A stretch of DNA of 8,728 nt, taken from NCBI GenBank assembly GCA_001804165.1, contig MHFL01000021.1, positions 1 through 8,728 on the forward strand, read 5' to 3'. Shown one piece after another: positions 4,910-8,728 of this stretch. Position 1 is the stretch's first letter; every line of letters begins with the position of its first letter. The DNA comes from Omnitrophica bacterium RIFCSPLOWO2_01_FULL_45_10. Lineage in GTDB: Bacteria; Omnitrophota; Gorgyraeia; 2-01-FULL-45-10. Position numbers and translations under genes: made by a program. The notes under the pieces were generated by a model, which was given only the letters and a program-made list of their open reading frames with translations, was not told where the DNA came from and made no database searches.

Positions 4910-7453
4910 TTATCGCCGCGGGCCCTCGCTCCAGAGATGGAGAGACAAGGCATTGCCGGCGCCCGAAAACTCTAAAAAGGCGTGTTTCGTTATCAGGTTA
5001 TTATCGTAGGACTCGAACCTCGTGGGCGCTCCCGCATATACGCCGCCTCTATCATATGTTATCACATAGTCATCATACTTAGTTCTGTCAATCCATGGCC
5101 TATTCCCCGTAGTCCAGTCATAAGGATAAGAGGTGTTGGATGTTATGAAACCCTCGTCTCTTGCGCTCGAGTCTACCCCGTCTGAAGTCCTGAAGTCTGT
5201 CCCGCCCAAAGGGAAGATTACCGCCTTTGTTCCTTGAAACGTGAACGTGGCTGGAGTAGCGGGGCCGATTTGAATATTAGAATAGCTATCTGTTACGGTT
5301 ATTTGGCTCCAATATTCGTGGACGAATTTAAGGTCGCCCCTCCCGTTAATTATGACCGCGTTCATTCTGGTATCTACGGCGTCATTCGGACGTTTAATAT
5401 AAGATGGATTGAGCCTATAAGTAAAGAAACCCTGTGCTACCAAATACCTGCCAAACCGAGGGTCTACTGGGTTGCCTGCATGCTTACCATCGGGCCCCGA
5501 GGTCCCTGAATCGGACGGATGAGTGTTTAGGTCGTTTGTCCAATATTCTCCGGCCGAACCAGGATAATTATTATAATAAGTATAATCGGCCTCGTTCAAG
5601 GGCCACTCAACATAAGGGTGGTACGCGCTGATCTTTAAAATTTGTCGCGGGCCCACTTTCCCTCCTGTGCTATTCTCTTCTATGCCCGACATATAGTCGC
5701 CAACATTAACAGGATTTATCATGCTAAGTTTCTTAAAGACATAATCCGGGCCATAACGACTCCAGACGTTATTGAAGTCCGTGGGGTTTAAATAGATCAG
5801 ATAATATCTTTCCAGTTGAAACGCGCTCGACAGGACATACTGGTCATCGAAGGCGACGAGCGTGAGGCATGGCCGAGGGTTACTCAACGTATTAACATCG
5901 CCATGCGTAAAGAGCGCTCCGGCCACGACGATCGATATTTCGTTAACTGATGCGCTTAGATCCTCGGCGTTTCTTAAAACGACTACTAGGTCATCCACAT
6001 CTGTCAGGTCAGTCCCATAGTCCGGTTTCTTGGGTCTAATGACTATATTGTTGTTGCTTTCATTAAGGAGGGGGGCCAACATCCCCATGTCTATCTCGAC
6101 GCCATACTCATATTTATCGCCGCAGTAAGGATTGTTCATGACTATGCCCGTTGCCACGGGGTTTCCGCCGTACGCCGTGTTTATATCCGCCGCCAGAAGA
6201 TTCGCGGTAGTCCATGCCATAGCTACGCCTGCGGCGCTAGGGGGGAATCCTAACCCCATTCCGGTAGTCGTCCAAGACGTGGTAAACTCTGTGCTAAACT
6301 CTGTGCTGTCGTCATAGTCATGGCTACTAAGAACGATATTCCTGATAGTGCCTGAAGACGAGAATGGCGAAATTAATCTGAAATCGGTTAAGCCATTGGA
6401 CCTGTCTCTTATGAAACGTGTCAGGCCGTTTGTATTGCGCCAATTATTCCAATAGGGGAGATCGAGGAAACTATATCCGCTGAGAGGCGCGCCGCCGTTA
6501 TCAGTAAGAAAATCATAGTTCCAGTAAGTGCAGTTCGTTCTAGGGGTAGGCTCATTAGCATCTCTAAGACGGAATAGGTTCTCCGGGAGTGGAATTGGGG
6601 AGGCGTTCCCGACCTGAAAATTGATGCAGCGCGGACCGGGATGGACATGAGCCCACTGGGGGTTATCACCCGCACTTCTCCACGGTCCGTAAGCGGCGTT
6701 TGCCTCATCCATATAATTAGAATTATAGCGCAAAACCCTTATGTAGCCCGACGTCTCAAGATGGTTCGCCCTGATAGTGAGATTATCTTGTGTTGGCACA
6801 ATGTTCCAGAACCCGTTTATGCGTATCCCGTAACTGTCTCCGGCATCGATAGAACGCGTTAAATAATCTATTCTTCGATATAGATTGTCGGAAGAATTGG
6901 GATAGCGCTCCTTAAAGGGGTCGATGCCTTCCAGATAATAGAAGAGATCGCTGATATATAGTATGGTGCCCAGGGATACCGTTATATTGTAGTTGTACGC
7001 GCGGCCTTTATACTTTACCGTGCAGTCCGACGTTACCATTTTAGGCGTGGCCGCGTCTAATCGTTGTATCCTTATGCTTAAGTTTGAAATAACGAGCATC
7101 GGCCCTGGCCCTGCGGATGGCGGTATCTCTGCGTCGTAATGAGTTGACCCGGTTGTTACAATTGTGATATAAGCGGGTAAATCTACGTTTGTAGGGGTAA
7201 TGTTCCCTCCGTCTTCGTCTTGCGTGAAATAGGTCGGGTTAGGACCGGATGAATTCGTCCGTATTTCCTCTGAGACGTAAGCGCCTCCTCTCGCCGCCCA
7301 TTTCGCGATGATGTTGCCTGAGTGATTATTAACCTGGCTATACCCATGCTGGACCAAAAATAGAAGCGCGCTCGTCGCCGCCGAGAGGAAGAGCATCAGT
7401 ATGATGACGGGCGCGAGCACAAGGCCTCTTTTAAATCTATTTTTAAACTTCAT
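4910..7453 (-). CDS. Very large PilX/GspK-like minor pilin or tip protein
   Basis: Unrecognised 847-residue protein with a pilin-like N-terminus. Seen: a basic start MKFKNRFKRG, a possible processing site G10/L11, then one hydrophobic helix (11-34) with no Glu at mature position 5, as in GspK and PilX. The polar helix QVNNHSGNIIAKWAARGGAYVSEE continues it (given here as residues 40-63). The rest is a long exported domain rich in Asn, Tyr, Asp, Ser, Thr and Trp with five scattered cysteines (144, 276, 308, 444, 529). Alternating hydrophobic segments around 486-550 (VDDLVVVLRN, EISIVVAGALFTHGDV, CLTLVAFDDQYV) and 698-712 recall beta-rich PilX-like proteins of uncultured bacteria. PilX is normally under 200 and GspK about 320 residues. 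It follows the PilW-like gene by 5 bases, last in the operon. A tip adhesin or cap is inferred from position. Confidence 0.65.
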   Translation of the reverse strand: MKFKNRFKRGLVLAPVIILMLFLSAATSALLFLVQHGYSQVNNHSGNIIAKWAARGGAYVSEEIRTNSSGPNPTYFTQDEDGGNITPTNVDLPAYITIVTTGSTHYDAEIPPSAGPGPMLVISNLSIRIQRLDAATPKMVTSDCTVKYKGRAYNYNITVSLGTILYISDLFYYLEGIDPFKERYPNSSDNLYRRIDYLTRSIDAGDSYGIRINGFWNIVPTQDNLTIRANHLETSGYIRVLRYNSNYMDEANAAYGPWRSAGDNPQWAHVHPGPRCINFQVGNASPIPLPENLFRLRDANEPTPRTNCTYWNYDFLTDNGGAPLSGYSFLDLPYWNNWRNTNGLTRFIRDRSNGLTDFRLISPFSSSGTIRNIVLSSHDYDDSTEFSTEFTTSWTTTGMGLGFPPSAAGVAMAWTTANLLAADINTAYGGNPVATGIVMNNPYCGDKYEYGVEIDMGMLAPLLNESNNNIVIRPKKPDYGTDLTDVDDLVVVLRNAEDLSASVNEISIVVAGALFTHGDVNTLSNPRPCLTLVAFDDQYVLSSAFQLERYYLIYLNPTDFNNVWSRYGPDYVFKKLSMINPVNVGDYMSGIEENSTGGKVGPRQILKISAYHPYVEWPLNEADYTYYNNYPGSAGEYWTNDLNTHPSDSGTSGPDGKHAGNPVDPRFGRYLVAQGFFTYRLNPSYIKRPNDAVDTRMNAVIINGRGDLKFVHEYWSQITVTDSYSNIQIGPATPATFTFQGTKAVIFPLGGTDFRTSDGVDSSARDEGFITSNTSYPYDWTTGNRPWIDRTKYDDYVITYDRGGVYAGAPTRFESYDNNLITKHAFLEFSGAGNALSLHLWSEGPRR
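6283..6306 (-). repeat. 12-bp in-frame tandem duplication inside the large minor-pilin gene
   Basis: TAAACTCTGTGC occurs twice in direct succession, at 6283-6294 and 6295-6306. It produces the repeated residues STEF-STEF near position 383-390 of the protein. Both copies are identical, so the duplication is recent or conserved. Confidence 0.85.
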
Positions 7454-7458
7454 AGACG

Positions 7459-8007
7459 TTACGACCTTCTTCTTATAGTCCTTGATAATGTTATGCCGCC
7501 CCGCCTGAATGTAAGGTCCGGCGAAGGCATCGTCAATTCTATATAGACTAATGGCCCGTTTGTATTGATGTAATAATTCTCGATATTACGGACCAGGATT
7601 CTTTCCGTAGAAGGGTCATTAGGATCGGGGAAAAACGAGACCTTGGAGTTTCCTATGGTATTATCGAAACGGTACAGGACCTCTCTATCCTGGCCTGACG
7701 GCCTATCCGGCGGTATGTTTATCGTCATATCGGTAACGGGGTCGCCGGGTGCGTTGACCCATCCATTGCCTTGGGTTATGTTTCTCTCCATATGGTCGAA
7801 GACTGAGGCGGCTGCCAACCCAAAACCCTCCCTGTTTACAAAAGGCATTGTCCCATTGATGAAAAAATACGCGATCCCGGCGATCATAAAAAAGAGTATG
7901 GCCACGACTACTGCCGCCACCTGCAATTCGACGAGGGTAACCCCCGGCATTGCCTCTCGCCTTCCCCCTCGCGGGCCAATCCTTCCTTTCTTCAGTCCCT
8001 TCTTCAT
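7459..8007 (-). CDS. PilW/GspJ-like minor prepilin
   Basis: Minor pilin expected in the initiation and tip complex. Seen: a prepilin site PG22/V23 with VTLVELQVAAVVVAILFF and Glu at mature position 5, then a membrane helix to about residue 50. A variable domain follows, with a beta-type C-terminus ending GITLSRTIRRRS. The 182 residues fit GspJ/PilW. The leader is long (22 residues, very basic) when read from ATG 8007; an in-frame ATG 19 codons later would leave only MPG before the cut, so 8007 is preferred. Its start lies one base after the stop of the PilV-like gene, and it ends 5 bases before the large PilX-like gene, so the three are co-transcribed. Confidence 0.85.
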   Translation of the reverse strand: MKKGLKKGRIGPRGGRREAMPGVTLVELQVAAVVVAILFFMIAGIAYFFINGTMPFVNREGFGLAAASVFDHMERNITQGNGWVNAPGDPVTDMTINIPPDRPSGQDREVLYRFDNTIGNSKVSFFPDPNDPSTERILVRNIENYYINTNGPLVYIELTMPSPDLTFRRGGITLSRTIRRRS

Positions 8008-8008
8008 G

Positions 8009-8524
8009 TCACCATCCGCTTGATGTAAATATAGAAAATAGCCTTTCGCTTCTTCTCACGGGCGCGCCTAACGCGTTCTTACGCAAACCGTCCCACTCTA
8101 TTCGCAGCCTGACAAGCCTATCCCTATAGGAGGAGGCCGTCCCCAGGTGTTCTTCCACCGTATATGTTATTAGGCACCTTTTTAAATTATTCTTTAAGAT
8201 AGTGGTCATCTTATCTCTTTCGAAAAGATTTATTGCGAACGGCGTAATCTGGATAGGTGGAGTGACAGAGTTATCCGCGTAATTGGAAAATAGTATAGTC
8301 TCCGGAGAAACGGGATACGGCGCGTCGGGAGGGGGATCGTCGACCATGCAACTCTCAAAATATGCCATGATGGAGTCGAGGCAATTGATGGCAACGAGGG
8401 TCTGTCTTGATTCGATGAAGACGGCGCGGCTGAAATTATACATCCCCAAAAGGCCGGTTAAGGTAACGGCTATCAGGACGTTGGCTATAATAATCTCTAC
8501 GAGCGTTCCGGCCCTTTTATTCAT
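8009..8524 (-). CDS. PilV/GspI-like minor prepilin with Ala at the cleavage site
   Basis: Minor pilin of the tip complex, 171 residues. Seen: MNKRAGTLVEIIIANVLIAV. To keep Glu at mature position 5 the cut must fall after Ala5 (A/GTLVE), not after Gly as in nearly all prepilins; cutting after Gly6 would place Glu at position 4. The helix runs to about residue 28. The C-terminal half (RLVRLRIEWDG followed by RSERLFSIFTS, about 137-167) is the strand pair typical of GspI/PilV. Three cysteines (48, 59, 117) could form a disulfide. The ATG has AAGG immediately before it, unusually close for a ribosome-binding site, but a stop two codons upstream and no later start in the leader make it the only choice. 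23 bases separate it from the preceding gene. Confidence 0.83.
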   Translation of the reverse strand: MNKRAGTLVEIIIANVLIAVTLTGLLGMYNFSRAVFIESRQTLVAINCLDSIMAYFESCMVDDPPPDAPYPVSPETILFSNYADNSVTPPIQITPFAINLFERDKMTTILKNNLKRCLITYTVEEHLGTASSYRDRLVRLRIEWDGLRKNALGAPVRRSERLFSIFTSSGW

Positions 8525-8547
8525 CCTTCACTTTTTCTTCTTCTTAA

Positions 8548-8728
8548 TCAATGTCTAAACGGCCAATTATCGTAATTTAAACTGCCTGTCTGGTTGATGG
8601 ATATATAGTTGCCTTGGTATCTGCCCGCCTGCCTTGTGGCCTGAAAATAATACGCCGCGTCGTTATTCAGACTGCCGATATAGCCGAAGTCCGGGTCATG
8701 GATATCGAGAAGATAATTAGCGTTTATC
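8548..8728 (-). CDS. C-terminal end of an unidentified gene (continues beyond window)
   Basis: The minus-strand frame is open from the right edge (first full codon at 8727) to TGA at 8548-8550, giving the last 59 residues. The start lies outside. The fragment runs from INANYLLDIHDPDFGYIG to SLNYDNWPFRH and is rich in Asn, Tyr, Gly and Asp with no membrane segment, much like the exported domain of the large PilX-like protein. Codon use resembles the minor pilin genes, and only 23 bases separate it from the PilV-like gene, so it is probably an upstream member of the same operon, perhaps another exported pilus-related protein. I do not recognise a family. Confidence 0.6.
   Translation of the reverse strand, partial: INANYLLDIHDPDFGYIGSLNNDAAYYFQATRQAGRYQGNYISINQTGSLNYDNWPFRH

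Noticed and set aside
4843..5509. Plus-strand open frames opposite the giant minor-pilin gene
   Set aside because: They lie antisense to a long frame with a clear N-terminal membrane helix and operon context, and show no family features or ribosome-binding sites.

Overview
The window is a piece of bacterial chromosome carrying two opposed blocks of type IV pilus / type II secretion-like genes, with a small lower-GC accessory segment between them. The Class III prepilin signals, the GspE/PilB ATPase and the GspF/PilC platform point to a bacterium with an outer envelope and type IV pili or a related secretion filament. Frequent ATA and AGG codons, a tip-type minor pilin operon ending in an oversized protein, and a RAYT with its REP repeats would fit an uncultured lineage such as Omnitrophota. 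That placement is a guess from gene style, not shown by the sequence.

Plus strand, 1-3499: an assembly ATPase (its start may lie before the window), an inner-membrane platform protein overlapping it by one base, and a major-type prepilin. The prepilin has its own extended -10 promoter and a 5' leader that can fold into two perfect hairpins.

Middle, about 3490-4910: a Phd/YefM-RelE type toxin-antitoxin operon with a near-consensus sigma70 promoter embedded in a perfect operator palindrome, then a REP-associated tyrosine (Y1, HUH) transposase, both on the minus strand. A 54-bp repeat, 53/54 identical, lies immediately after each of these two transcription units and so brackets the toxin-antitoxin operon exactly. 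It carries a REP-like GC-rich imperfect palindrome preceded by GTAG or GTAA on the transposase strand. A third palindrome with the same stem bases, a different loop and the opposite orientation lies upstream of the transposase. Together they form a RAYT/REP (REPIN-like) locus.

Minus strand, 8728-4910: the end of an unidentified gene, a PilV/GspI-like prepilin, a PilW/GspJ-like prepilin and an 847-residue protein with a PilX/GspK-like N-terminus. The order matches the minor-pilin operons that build the initiating tip complex, but the last protein is several times larger than usual. A plausible reading is that the plus-strand genes power and build the filament shaft and the minus-strand genes make its tip, with a mobile-element and addiction-module insertion between the two.
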